A stretch of 64,000 bases of DNA. Origin: Nothophaeocryptopus gaeumannii. Taxonomy: Eukaryota > Ascomycota > Dothideomycetes > Mycosphaerellales > Mycosphaerellaceae. Under the pieces are notes generated by a model. The model saw only the letters and a list, made by a program, of their open reading frames with translations. It was not told the DNA's origin and made no database searches. This document shows, in pieces, positions 41,208 to 51,954 of this stretch. Within the stretch, counting starts at the first letter, position 1. Every line of letters starts with the position of its first letter. Both the position numbers and the translations under genes were made by a program. Location: assembly GCA_031771865.1 (NCBI GenBank), contig JASISA010000022.1, positions 1-64,000 on the forward strand, given 5' to 3'.

Positions 41208-42070
41208 TCAACCCGCAACCTCACGCAACACAACGTCAGCAATGTACTCGGGTCTGCCCACGAACGGACTGTGGCCTGCGTCTATCCATAGAATCTCATC
41301 CTTGAACTCGATCCACATCTGCTCCTGCATTGCCTTCTTGATGGCGGCGTCCTCCAACGTCCCAATGATTGTCCGGGGCACTCGCTTCCAATCGTCCGAC
41401 ATGATGCCCCCTCCACCAGGGATATAATATGCAGGCTGAATGCTTTCGACGAACGGCTGTGCCTGTTCTCGGGTCACGTCAGGGTGGAAGAATTCTTCGA
41501 ACGGCGACTTATGGTGAGACATGTCGTTCTCGTCGACGAAGAATGACGGATTGGCGGGCCCAACAAACATCTTCGGATCGACAACGTATCCGGCAGGGAA
41601 CGTGTGCGTGGCGAAGAAAATGACCCTCTGGAGTCTACCCTTCCCAGCGCGTGCTTCCAACCCACCGGATTGCACGATGCGATTGACGGCCTCGGTCCCT
41701 GGCAAGCCGGCATAGCTATGGAGAATAAGACACACGTCCCGCCCGTGATCCAACTCTTGCCCAATGCTGTCGCTGATGTTGGCAACCTCCTGTTCCCAGG
41801 TGGGGCGAGGCTTGTCAATGGTGTTGGTGGCCAATTCCACGCATCGAGTGGTACGTCCCCGTCGTTCGAGCTCATCAAGAAGTGGACGAACGTGCATTTC
41901 TACATGCCTAGGACAAGTCAGCTACGCTATGAAAGCAGGCCTTGGCTTCATGGCTACCACTTGCAGCGACAATTGAATCAGTACATGGTTCGAGTGTGTC
42001 TTCTGAACGGGGGCGTACTCACTTGTCCAGGCACCATCAGTATTGTTGGGTTCATTTCGAAGGACGGCAT
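41208..42070 (-). CDS. Alpha/beta hydrolase
   Basis: Two exons, 42023-42070 and 41208-41921, give 253 residues from the ATG at 42070, or 248 from 42055. The core starts with strand 1 PTILMVPG, has the nucleophile elbow LHSYAGLPG (Ser in S-Y-A-G) and ends with the catalytic His in IDAGHSPF. It resembles fungal AB-hydrolase/EST-like enzymes found beside secondary-metabolism or detoxification genes, but no cluster is visible here. Substrate unknown. The intron 41922-42022 (GTGAGT...GTAG) keeps frame; the residues just after the junction (LTCPRHVE) are less well supported than the rest. Same orientation as the F-box gene. Confidence 0.8.
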
Positions 42071-42910
42071 GGCGGTAGCTTGTTCAGACACAGGTACATG
42101 TGCACAATAATATAGCGAATGCATGCGATGATCACTACGTGGACAGCATAAGGAAGAGGCAAGAGGCAATGACGATGGAAGGAAGGGGAGGTCCTCCCTC
42201 CTCTTCGGATGTCCGAAAGTCCAGTTCCTCGCGGAAATCCTTCGAGCGTAAGCATTACCTCTGCTAACAACTCTTCCATATTAAATACGATATAGCTGCT
42301 ACATTAGTTTCCTAATCGATTACCATATTAGGCGTAGTGGAGAAGGAGACATACATAGATCTTGAGGCCCTAAGCCTGGCTTTGAGGTATTGAATTAATA
42401 TATTTACTCATGCTTATACTATTTTATCTACTCTACCTCCTAAGACATGGACTTTGGACACCCCGAGGCCTCAGGCCATTCAATTCACGCCAAAAGTGGA
42501 ATAGCTCCTTTCGGCGCGGTCATCAATTCGTCAATCAAATCAATGGCCTGACCTGTCAAATCTCAATGGACATCACGGGCAGCCGTTGGAAGCTGAAAGA
42601 ACAACGCATTAACAGCCAATACTAGTACTAGTACACACCTCACCTCAACTGCCCGCCCCCGAGACTCGTCGCACACATAGCGCGCTGCACAGTGGCCTTC
42701 GACTCGCCGCCACACGCACCACATCCACCTCCACTCACACCCAACCGAGGAGCGGCGAACAGCGCACAGCGCACAGCGAACCGCAAAGCCGCACGACATC
42801 ACAGAGGCCCATGAGCGCCGACATGGGAGCGTGGCACCAATCGCCCTGAGCCCGCTGGAGTCGACGACGATATCCAGCAGTACCAGACTCTCTGTCACCA
42901 CGTTGCCACC
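42071..42910. other. Intergenic region with an AT-rich segment
   Basis: 840 bp. 42280-42440 is AT-rich and TpA-rich, possibly a small old repeat remnant. The remainder is promoter and leader of the AP-1 gamma gene. No gene seen. Confidence 0.45.
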
Positions 42911-45789
42911 ATGAGCTCCCGTATGTCTACACATTGAAGTCAAAGATTCTGCATGCGTCAGGCAACAAAGCAGTCGTGGGGAGCGGCGGGACGGGGACCA
43001 CCTGCTCCAAGAGAAAATGTGCTGATGTTGGGCCATCGCAGTCAAGCAGTTCATCCGCAACGTGCGCGCCGCCAAGACCATTGCCGACGAGCGTGCCGTC
43101 GTGCAGAAAGAGAGCGCGGCCATCAGAGCCAGTTTCCGGGAAGAGAGCCATAATTCAGATTTGAGGTGCGCTCTGTGAAGCCCTATATCCCCATGCAGAG
43201 CTATGCAGCACCTGGAGAGCATTGACTCCGCTGACATCTCCTCCTGCAGGCGAAACAATGTCGCCAAGCTCCTCTATCTATTCACCCTGGGTGAGCGTAC
43301 ACACTTTGGCCAGATCGAATGTCTGAAGCTACTCGCCTCTCCGCGCTTCGCCGACAAGCGCCTGGGCTATCTGGGCACTATGTTGCTGCTGGACGAGAAC
43401 CAGGAGGTCCTCACATTGGTCACGAACTCGCTGAAGAAGTATGCGCCCCCGCTATCGCTCCCACTCTGTCAGTGAATGCCCCCGGCGCCGTTCCTTCGCT
43501 GACCATCTGTAGCGATCTTAACCACAACAACCAGTACATTGTTGGTCTTGCGCTGTGCACTCTCGGCAACATCGCATCCATCGAAATGTCCCGGGATTTG
43601 TTCCCCGAAGTCGAGACCATCTTGTCTTCGTCAAACCCGTACATTCGCCGAAAGGCTGCCTTGTGTGCCATGCGCATATGCCGAAAGGTTCCAGATCTGC
43701 AGGAGCACTTTTTCGACAAGGCCAAGCTGCTGCTCAACGACAGGAATCATGGCGTGCTTCTCAGCGGCTTGACGCTGGTCATCAGCATGTGCGAGGCCGA
43801 TGAAGAGGAGGGAGGCGAGCAAGGCGTCGTGGAGATGTTCCGCCCCCTCACTGGCAGTTTGGTCAAGGTCCTCAAGGCCCTCTCGCAGTCTGGCTATGCT
43901 CCCGAGCACGATGTGACCGGCATCACAGATCCCTTCCTACAGGTCAAAATCCTGCGCCTCCTCAGAGTCCTAGGACGAGGCGACCAGCCGACGAGCGAGC
44001 AAATGAACGACATACTTGCACAGGTCGCTACCAATACTGAAGCATCCAAGAATGTTGGCAACTCCATCCTATACGAGGCCGTCCTCACCATACTTGATAT
44101 TGAGGCTGATTCGGGCCTACGTGTTCTGGGTGTCAACATCTTGGGCAAGTTCCTGACGAATCGTGACAACAACATCCGCTACGTCGCACTGAACGCCTTG
44201 ATTAAAGTGGTTGCGATCGAGCCTAACGCGGTGCAAAGACACCGAAACACCATACTAGATTGCCTACGTGATCCCGATATTAGCATTCGCAGGCGAGCGC
44301 TCGACCTTAGTTTCACACTGATCAACGAGTCGAATATACGGGTCCTTGTCAGAGAGCTCTTGGCCTTCCTGGAAGTCGCAGACAATGAGTTCAAGCCGAT
44401 TATGACCTCCCAGATAGGGATCGCTGCCGATAGATTTGCTCCTAACAAGCGGTGGCATGTTGATACAATGCTGCGGGTGCTGAAGCTCGCGGGGAACTAC
44501 GTCAAGGAGCCAATTTTAGCCTCCTTCGTCAGGCTGATCGCAACCACCCCTGACCTTCAGACATATTGTGCGCAGAAGCTGTATGCTGCGCTTCGAGACG
44601 ATATCAGCCAAGAAGGACTCAATCTGGCAGGGGCCTGGGTGATTGGCGAGTACGGTGACGCGCTTCTTCGCGGCGGATCCTACGAGGAAGAGGAGCTTGT
44701 GAAAGAAGTGCGGGAACACGAGATCGTAGATCTTTTCGCCTCGATACTAAACTCGAGTTATTCGGGGCAGATCGTCACGGAGTACATCATCACAGCCGCG
44801 ATCAAGTTGACAACCCGCCTCCAAGATCCATCGCAGGTCGACCGTTTGAGGAGGCTTCTCCTCAGCCGCCAAGCAGACCTGGACGTGGAAGTGCAACAGA
44901 GAGCGGTCGAGTACGGCAACTTGTTTGGCTACGACCAAATACGGCGCGGTGTGCTTGAGAGGATGCCTGCGCCAGAGATCCGTGAAGAGCAGCGAGTGCT
45001 TGGCGAGGCCACCAAGAAGCGACAGAGCAGAGTTCCTGCTCGGAAGAAACCCAGTCAGATCACCGAACAGGACATGCTACTTGACCTCATGGGCGGAGAC
45101 TCGGGATTGCCCTCTACGGACACAAGCACAACGATCAACGGTTCTCAGGGCAATAACGCAGACTTGCTTGCTGATATCCTCGGCGGAGGCGATCATGTAT
45201 CATCGCCGGTACAGCAAAGCACATCTTCGATATCGAATGGACAGTCTGGCCGACAAGGAGGAATGGAGTCTATCATGGACCTCTTCGGATCTCAGCCGCA
45301 AGCATCGTCCGCGCACACTTCCGCTCCCGCACCGACATCCGCAAACGACATCTTCGGCGGACTTGGTACGATCCCTTCGCAGCCTCAGCAACATGCACAC
45401 TTGGCATACAACAAGAATGGGCTGTTTCTCACCTTCAATGTGCAGCGCACGCCGCAGGCCGTTCAGATCATGGCCAAGTTCCAAAACAACGATGACTTCG
45501 CCTCACTGAGCGCGCTCAACCTCCAAGCAGCGGTACCGAAGACTCAGAAGCTCCAATTGCAGGCCATCAGTTCTTCAGAACTCGAAAGTGGTCAGGAGGC
45601 CACGCAACAAATGCGCATCACTAGCGTCCAAGGGGTAAGTCTGGTTCAGAGTAATCAATCAATCATTGCCCCAGGATTAACAGTTTACAGGGTCCTCCAC
45701 CGAGGTTGCGACTGCGTCTCAAGATCACGTATGCGAAAGACGGAGGAGCACCGGTGACTGAGCAAGTGGACTGGTCCGAGCCAACGTGA
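42911..45789 (+). CDS. apl4: AP-1 complex subunit gamma
   Basis: Five exons, 42911-42920, 43042-43165, 43250-43438, 43513-45634 and 45691-45789, give 847 residues, normal for fungal gamma-adaptin. The start MSSLKQFIRNVRAAKT is built from a 10-nt first exon. The adaptin trunk (RRNNVAKLLYLFTLGE, HFGQIECLKLLASPRFADKRLGY, GLALCTLGNIAS) runs to about residue 600, then a Ser/Thr-rich hinge with MLLDLMGGDSG, then an ear of about 100 residues ending VTEQVDWSEP. AP-1 coats clathrin vesicles between trans-Golgi and endosomes. All four introns restore the frame exactly. Confidence 0.95.
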
Positions 45790-46074
45790 TCTGCGCAGTT
45801 GTCCGTACTAGGAAACATGCTGCATTCGAGACCTCATGCAACTAGTCTAGCAAGTGTCTCCTGTCTCAAGCGTAGCAGCGCACAGCATGGTTTTGTCCTC
45901 CAGTAATATCCTCCACTTGCGTCTTGTCCGTGATTGTTTGATCCACTTGATGATATTGTATGCCTCGTCCCATTAGGGCGATCAAGATGTTGGCGACAGA
46001 AGGCCTCTTAGGGTGAAGAGCACCCGCCTGGCCACTCGGACGCAACAAATCCTACTGCAATTTCACTTCGTCAT

Positions 46075-46875
46075 CTATTTGGCGGGTGCCTCTTTGATGA
46101 TCTTCCCGTCCTGTAACAAAATGCCCTCCCCAGTCCGATCCTCCACGCGTTTGAAGAGATCTAGCGGAACCAATCCATCCGCGTTTCCATCACTCAAAAT
46201 GACTCCGTTATCGCTAAGACCAAACTTCAAACCCTCTTGAATGGCCTTGACAATGTCGAGGAACATCATTATCGTTGATGATTTCCTCATTCCGGATATC
46301 ACTGGTGCGGTATCTGTGCTTGCCTGTCCACCATCCTCAACAATAGATTTGACGCCAGCAGGAAGGCCGGAAGCAAAATGTACATGATTGCGTGTCATAG
46401 GTTTGAGACCCCCGGCGGCCACAATCAGAGGCCATGCTTTATGCGTGGTGCCGTGAATGACGATTTGAGGGGCGTCCCCTAAAGTGATCGGCATGAGAAG
46501 GCTATCCTCATCGACTTTGAGGCTATGTCCCTGATTTGCTCGGATCAAATATTCCTTGGGATCACTTGACGGCGGAGGTTTTTGGTCGATTTCGTTCCCC
46601 TTTGGCTGAGAAATGGGAATTATGGTGAATCGTTGTTTGTCATTGGCTTCGACGACTTCCTGTAGCTCCTCGAATGTCACTTTGAGAGATCGGATGTTGC
46701 GATTTTGTAGAACATCGTGGACGTTGATATAGCCACCGTCGCCGAGTTTGAGGCCTTCCTTTTCTGCGCCATGGCGGAGCAACCATGACAGTTTCTTTGA
46801 AACTTGGATGCTTCTTGGCAGAGGCGCTCTTCCACCGCCTCGACCGCCATTTCGGTCGTCCCTCGCACCGCGCAT
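46075..46875 (-). CDS. tpt1: tRNA 2'-phosphotransferase
   Basis: Single exon, 266 residues. The family's conserved residues appear in order: SKKLSWLLRHGAEKEGL with the first Arg-His, IRANQGHS with the second His, IHGTTHKAWPLI, and GLKPMTRNHVHFASG with the C-terminal Arg pair. Tpt1/KptA removes the 2'-phosphate left at the splice junction after fungal tRNA ligation, using NAD and yielding ADP-ribose cyclic phosphate. The N-terminus is an Arg/Gly-rich stretch. The first ATG at 46875 is used. Convergent with AP-1 gamma, 285 bp between stops. Confidence 0.95.
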   Translation of the reverse strand: MRGARDDRNGGRGGGRAPLPRSIQVSKKLSWLLRHGAEKEGLKLGDGGYINVHDVLQNRNIRSLKVTFEELQEVVEANDKQRFTIIPISQPKGNEIDQKPPPSSDPKEYLIRANQGHSLKVDEDSLLMPITLGDAPQIVIHGTTHKAWPLIVAAGGLKPMTRNHVHFASGLPAGVKSIVEDGGQASTDTAPVISGMRKSSTIMMFLDIVKAIQEGLKFGLSDNGVILSDGNADGLVPLDLFKRVEDRTGEGILLQDGKIIKEAPAK

Positions 46876-47346
46876 TCTTTGGAAAGGTCCAGGCGAGCTT
46901 TGCTGGTGAAGCGTGGTCGCTTCGGTATGACCACGGGGCGTTAAATCTCGATGTGTGCGTTAGTTGCTATGTTTGCGCTTGCGGATGAACGAGCCAGAAG
47001 CCCCGAGGGTTCAGTCTTGCAAAATCTGCAACCGAGGGCGCGGCTTGCTATCTTGCTGTGGCTGTCGCCCGGCTGAAGAAGTGTCGAGAATTTAGAGGGT
47101 GCAGTCCACTACGCGCGCGCACGGACCTGCCTCACCACGTGGCTGAAGTGAACGTCAATTTATGCGATGTGAGTCACGACTGCTCGGGATGACTTGAAGA
47201 TGAGCTTTGAGATGGGCATTGTGCGATTGAGCATTCGTTGCTCCGTCTAAAGTGAATGGAATCCTCAAAATATGCACGAGCATCGAGTCACTGTCTATCA
47301 GCCGTTGAAGCCCCGTAACAATCTGGCACCGAAGGGAAAAAGTCTT
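46876..47346. other. Intergenic region
   Basis: 471 bp lie upstream of tpt1 and downstream of the 219-residue gene. Nothing recognised. Confidence 0.5.
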
Positions 47347-48227
47347 CTACTTCTGCTCCTGACTGCTCTCATCGCTCTTTTTACCTCCAAAAAGGCCACT
47401 GACGCTCTTCGCCCCCGAACTGAGGTATCCGCCAACACCCTGGGCGCCATTCGAGACGCCATTTCCGGCAGCTTTGGCATTGTTGACAACCGGATCAGTC
47501 ACACTCGATGCTTGTCCGCCATATGTACCCTTGTCGTCTTTCCCTCCGCGTTCCGCCCGATTGACGCCCTATGTAGCATTAGAACATCATCCCCAGCAAT
47601 AATTTCAACGGAAAAGCACGCAGAATGGTATATGTCCAACGTGTTCTACTCACTTCTTTGCTGGCCATGTCGCCAATGGGCTGTAGAAGCCCTCCTTGCC
47701 CTACTTGCCCTGCAGCAAGGTTGTTGACGCCGTCTTGGAGAGTGTCCACCTGCTCCACGCCCGTGAATTTGGTCTTGTCAAGAGTGTCTTGTGGGTCAAC
47801 GTATCAGCGGAGCCCAGCAGCTGTCAGAATTCGGGCAACACACCTTTGGTGGCGTAGCTCGCCTTGTTGTCCTTTGTGAACCACTGATGTCGCATTCGAT
47901 CAGCTCGTGTGTGCTCCACCGAGATACTCCACCAATGTCTGTGGGACATCATCTGAGGCTTACTTTGAGATACATGTCCTCGATCCAAGGCATCCAATTG
48001 TCATACTGATGTTGATATCCTTGCTTGATCCACTCGGTGTAAGTGAGCGATTTCTTCTTCTCGTCGGGCAAAGCATCAAAGGTCTGCTTCTTCTGCTCTT
48101 CGCTCATGGCGTCCCACTTAGAAGTGCCAGTTCCAGTAGCGCTCTGTGCCCCAGACTGCATGGTGGATCCAGCCTGCTGGACGCCAGACTGTGCTTGCTG
48201 GCCAACGTTCTTAAGTGCGTCCGCCAT
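47347..48227 (-). CDS. Uncharacterised 219-residue protein, four exons
   Basis: Exons (minus) 47964-48227, 47844-47883, 47654-47787 and 47347-47568 join in perfect phase. The N-terminal 40 residues are Gln/Ala/Gly/Ser-rich (MADALKNVGQQAQSGVQQAG). A conserved-looking central block follows (SKWDAMSEEQKKQTFDALP, then YTEWIKQGYQHQYDNWMPW and WFTKDNKASYATKD). The tail is Gly/Ser-rich (AAGNGVSNGAQGVGGYLSSG) and ends with a charged stretch. I see no signal peptide, membrane segment or catalytic motif. The Gly/Ala/Ser flanks resemble stress-associated hydrophilic proteins, but no function is claimed. Intact splicing across three short introns argues for a real gene. Confidence 0.75.
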
Positions 48228-49194
48228 GTTGCAGGTATCGAATGAGCTGCGAGATAGCCTCCCTGAAACCGCGACGAGTATCAGTACAACACAGAATCGC
48301 TGTCCAGAGCGCGCCGGGACCAAGACTTACAGATGTTGATGGAATGACAACGGCAGCGTCTGTGGACTCTATTTGCGAGGATGCGGTGCTATTTGTATTG
48401 CCTACCTCTCGAGCGGTACGACATAATGCGCATGGCAGCAACGCATCCTGATGATTGTTTGGTGCCAATCACTTGCTACACATCCGGCCGGATCATACGT
48501 CACAATGTGAGAGCTCTCGCACCAAAACTTGGTGGAAGTGCTTCGTCAGCCAACCCGGTCTTGACCCTGGCAAGCGATCGGCGACCTTGTCCAGGATCTG
48601 AGCCTTGGCCATCCCTCGATGCATGGCATGCCGCGTCGTGGCTGTGGATGCTCACGTTGCATGTACCGAGACTGCTTGCAGATATTGTTGATGAGACGGT
48701 GGAACGTGTCTTGTGGGTGGGATTGGCAATGATGCTTATCGATTGGATACCCGATTAGATGCCTGAGGCATGAAGATCTCGCATGGAAGCAGGCGACGTT
48801 GGTACGCTGCAACTGGGGCATTGACTTCTTCTTCCCTCTCTGCGTTCATGCAAATAAGGACGGTCATCGAGAAGGTCCAGAGACTACAAGGGGAGGATGG
48901 GATGCCCCATGAGACCGCAAAAGCCTCGCAATCTTCCCGCAACCGATGCGGTAAGAAGAATTCAAGTGACCGCTCCCGCTCAAGTGCTGCGATTGACCTC
49001 TCTAGGAAAATGCTGTCGTTAGTGCAGCCTGGGGTCGGGAGGCAGAAATGCCAAAGTAGCCCTGAGAAAGAATAACGCAGCCAAGACACTCCATTTGTAA
49101 ACATCTAAACAGCCGTTTCTCGTGAGCTCATTACACCAAACATTCGCAAAACGCCTATCGCTTATTCCCATAAGAATGCAAACTCCCCTCACAA
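48228..49194. other. Intergenic region
   Basis: 967 bp of ordinary composition. Open frames of about 100-125 codons on both strands lack family features or splice support. Confidence 0.4.
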
Positions 49195-51954
49195 TTACAC
49201 CGCAAAGCTCATAACTCTGCGGCCTTGACGCATTGAGGACGTGCCGCCTTCCTCCTCGATGCGACGGCCAGCGAGACAGCTGCGGAGAGATGTACGTCGT
49301 TGCGGAGATTTGTTGGTGAAGTCAGTCATCGCGCGTGATGGTGGGCGCGCGTTGATGGACTCCTCCTTCTCCTCTGGATGGCAGCGCAGCCTACTCTTGA
49401 GCCGAGGCGCCGAAAGGTGTGCCCCGGGTCGTCGTGGCGGGACGGTAAGAGTGTTGGAGTGTGTAGGTGTAGATTCCGGTTCGGAGCTGTCGCCAAAGCT
49501 CCCGCGGGGGCTGATTGATGGCAGTTCGGTGAGTGCTTCTGGACCTAGTAGGCTGGCTTTGCGGGATTCTAGGCGACTCATGGGACGACTATTCGCCGTC
49601 GTCCTCAGAGCAAAGCTGGGCTTACGGCTCTCGAGGCGGCTCATTGATCGAGCATTGCTGGAGGTGCTGACGGCAAGGCTGCTCTTGCGAGAAAGCCTCA
49701 ACGGCGAGACGGGTGGGGGCTGGGCGGGGGGGTCTGGTGATGATACCACATTCGGGGCTTCATGTTTGCTTTCCGAGAGTGCAAGGCAAAGATCTGTCAA
49801 GTTGCGACACATGCTGTCTGCTTTGCGTCTGATCTGGCGATCGTTGCCGGTAATGTTGTTGGCGATTGAAGCAGCTCCGTAGTTGGTGCCTTGTGGGCCA
49901 GATGCATTGCTCGTTGTTGCAATCTGTACGGCATCCGTGACTGTAGCTTCAAGTGCCCGAAAGACAGCGGAGTGGAGGAGTGGCTTTGCCTTCAACAGCG
50001 CATCGTTCAGGAGAGGATGTAAGTTCGAGTTTGCTGACGGTGAATTGAGCGCTGTTTTGTCCGCTGATGGGGTGAGGGCGTCTTTCTTGGAGTCGGTGGG
50101 ATCATGCGACCGTTGCTGCTTGGGCGACGAATCAATGGTGGTTGGCGCTGTGGTGGCAGTCCGTGGGCGGTCGCTGGAACTGCCGGACGCGGTGAGGCTG
50201 AGGGCAGATTGCTTGGTGCTTCCTCCTGACTCGAGCATTCGAATGCGAGATTTGAGGCCATGGAGTTCTCCCCACAAAATGTCCGCTGCTTGCGAACCTT
50301 CCGACGACTCTGCGTGGTGTGGTTCGGCGCTGTCGGCCGGTGAGACCTGCGACTCGAAAGTGGTGGTTGGGTATAGTTGATCATCGGCACTCGCAAATTC
50401 AGATGGTGCTGTTCCAAAGGATGTCCCGACAGAAGTGCGGCGGCTGCCGTGCTGCGTTGCTTCTGGAGATAGGACGCGCTCGCGTGGGGATATGGGATGC
50501 CTGTTTTGGAGATCAGACACGCGGCGCGTGCGACCAAGCTGGGAGCGGCCGGAGAGTGAGATTGTGTCGTCGATCTGACTTGCGGCATAGTTGGCTGATG
50601 TGCGGCGTTCAGCGTTCGGGGCTGTGGGATGGAGGTCCACGGATGCTCTCAGCTTGTCAAGACGCGACTGTGGTCGGCCGGCGTATTGGCTGGTAAAGGT
50701 GGGCGTCTGCGCGTCGTAATTCTGCGCGTGAGAGTGCATATGCGTATGGCCAGCAGTGGCTGGTCTCTCGCTCGCGGTGACGGGCAGAGAGCGGCGCTTC
50801 TCGCGCGCCGAGTATGATGCGCGGGACATGGAGCGCTTGAGCTGGGACAACTGGGCAATGCGATCTTCCCCGTCGCTGAGCTCGTTGCCGATGTCTAGGA
50901 AGAGATCGCGACTGGGCGTGGTGTCTTGCGCGATGTCGAGAGCGTGGTGGTGGGTGTAGACGTGATTGTCGCGGAGCGCGTGGGCGGACATGATGACGGG
51001 ATGGATGGCACTGGGCGTGGGATTTGAAGAAGCAGCGTATGTGCGGTGCTCGAGCTTGCTGGACAGCGGCGGCCAGGGCAGTGGAGTGCCTGCAAGGGGC
51101 TGAGCCGGGGTGGTGTGGTTGGTGTGGTCGGGGTGTGTCGCTAGCGGTGCTGAAGCCTGTTCGTGTTTGGGATGCGGCGGCGCTGTCGTCAATGTCTCGG
51201 CCGGTGCTGATACTGATGCTGATGCTGATGCTGCTGCTGCTGCTGCGGTCGAGACTGAGGCTGATGCGGTCGCTGCTATTGCTTTGATGTTGGGTGTGGT
51301 GGATCTGGTTGCTGGTGCAAAGCTGGTGGTGGTGGTGGTGGTAGTGGAGTCTTCTTCAAGTTGACGCGCAGCGGCGCGGGACGACACTCTGCCCGCAACT
51401 TGAACTTGGCCTTGGCCTTGAACTTGCTTCCCGTCCCCTCGCACTGCACTACTCGCACCACCGCCTGGAGATGTATGGTGAGACGTATGATAAGGAGGTG
51501 TATGCGCTGCTAATACGCCGCCGCCAGCATTCAGTCGGCTTCGGCCTCGCGCCGGTTCTCCCTGGCCAGGTGATATCGTTGCTGGAGAGGCTGCCAGCCA
51601 GCGTTGAGGGATCGCTGGAACAGGCGGTTCTCCTCGTCCGACGGGGAGGGAGGCTCTCTTGTTGCTACTGCCGTCGCTGCTGCTGCTCCGTCTCCTGGAG
51701 GGTACAGGTACAGGTGCAGGCGCAGATACAGGCGGAGGTCCAGCTGGTGTAGGCTGAGGCGCTCCACCTCGGAGCTGCATGTGATCGCGCTGCCATTGGG
51801 CAGTCTCCGCTGGTGCCGTTGCGCTGCGAGCAGAGGCGGCAACGGCGGGCGCGCTACTGCAGCACTCGTCATTTCGTGCCTCGTGGGCGTGTCCGGTGTC
51901 GTCGTTCGACTCCTGCTCTGCGTCGAAAAAGGCGTCTTCCTCCCCCGACGACAT
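49195..51954 (-). CDS. Large low-complexity Ser/Ala-rich protein of unknown function
   Basis: Single exon, 919 residues. The N-terminus is acidic (MSSGEEDAFFDAEQES), followed by Ala/Ser/Pro-rich and Thr-rich tracts (a GCTGAT repeat near 51205-51245 encodes alternating Ala/Ser). A more ordered block has DTTPSRDLFLDIGNELSDGEDRIAQLSQLKRS and later ADILWGELHGLKSRIRMLE, a probable short coiled coil. The C-terminus carries three similar units, each built around the core SRLESRKxS/A. It is mostly disordered and basic, with many SP and RRxS sites suggesting a heavily phosphorylated, possibly cytoskeletal or cell-cycle protein; this is speculation. The first ATG is used. Confidence 0.7.
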   Translation of the reverse strand: MSSGEEDAFFDAEQESNDDTGHAHEARNDECCSSAPAVAASARSATAPAETAQWQRDHMQLRGGAPQPTPAGPPPVSAPAPVPVPSRRRSSSSDGSSNKRASLPVGRGEPPVPAIPQRWLAASPATISPGQGEPARGRSRLNAGGGVLAAHTPPYHTSHHTSPGGGASSAVRGDGKQVQGQGQVQVAGRVSSRAAARQLEEDSTTTTTTTSFAPATRSTTPNIKAIAATASASVSTAAAAAASASASVSAPAETLTTAPPHPKHEQASAPLATHPDHTNHTTPAQPLAGTPLPWPPLSSKLEHRTYAASSNPTPSAIHPVIMSAHALRDNHVYTHHHALDIAQDTTPSRDLFLDIGNELSDGEDRIAQLSQLKRSMSRASYSAREKRRSLPVTASERPATAGHTHMHSHAQNYDAQTPTFTSQYAGRPQSRLDKLRASVDLHPTAPNAERRTSANYAASQIDDTISLSGRSQLGRTRRVSDLQNRHPISPRERVLSPEATQHGSRRTSVGTSFGTAPSEFASADDQLYPTTTFESQVSPADSAEPHHAESSEGSQAADILWGELHGLKSRIRMLESGGSTKQSALSLTASGSSSDRPRTATTAPTTIDSSPKQQRSHDPTDSKKDALTPSADKTALNSPSANSNLHPLLNDALLKAKPLLHSAVFRALEATVTDAVQIATTSNASGPQGTNYGAASIANNITGNDRQIRRKADSMCRNLTDLCLALSESKHEAPNVVSSPDPPAQPPPVSPLRLSRKSSLAVSTSSNARSMSRLESRKPSFALRTTANSRPMSRLESRKASLLGPEALTELPSISPRGSFGDSSEPESTPTHSNTLTVPPRRPGAHLSAPRLKSRLRCHPEEKEESINARPPSRAMTDFTNKSPQRRTSLRSCLAGRRIEEEGGTSSMRQGRRVMSFAV

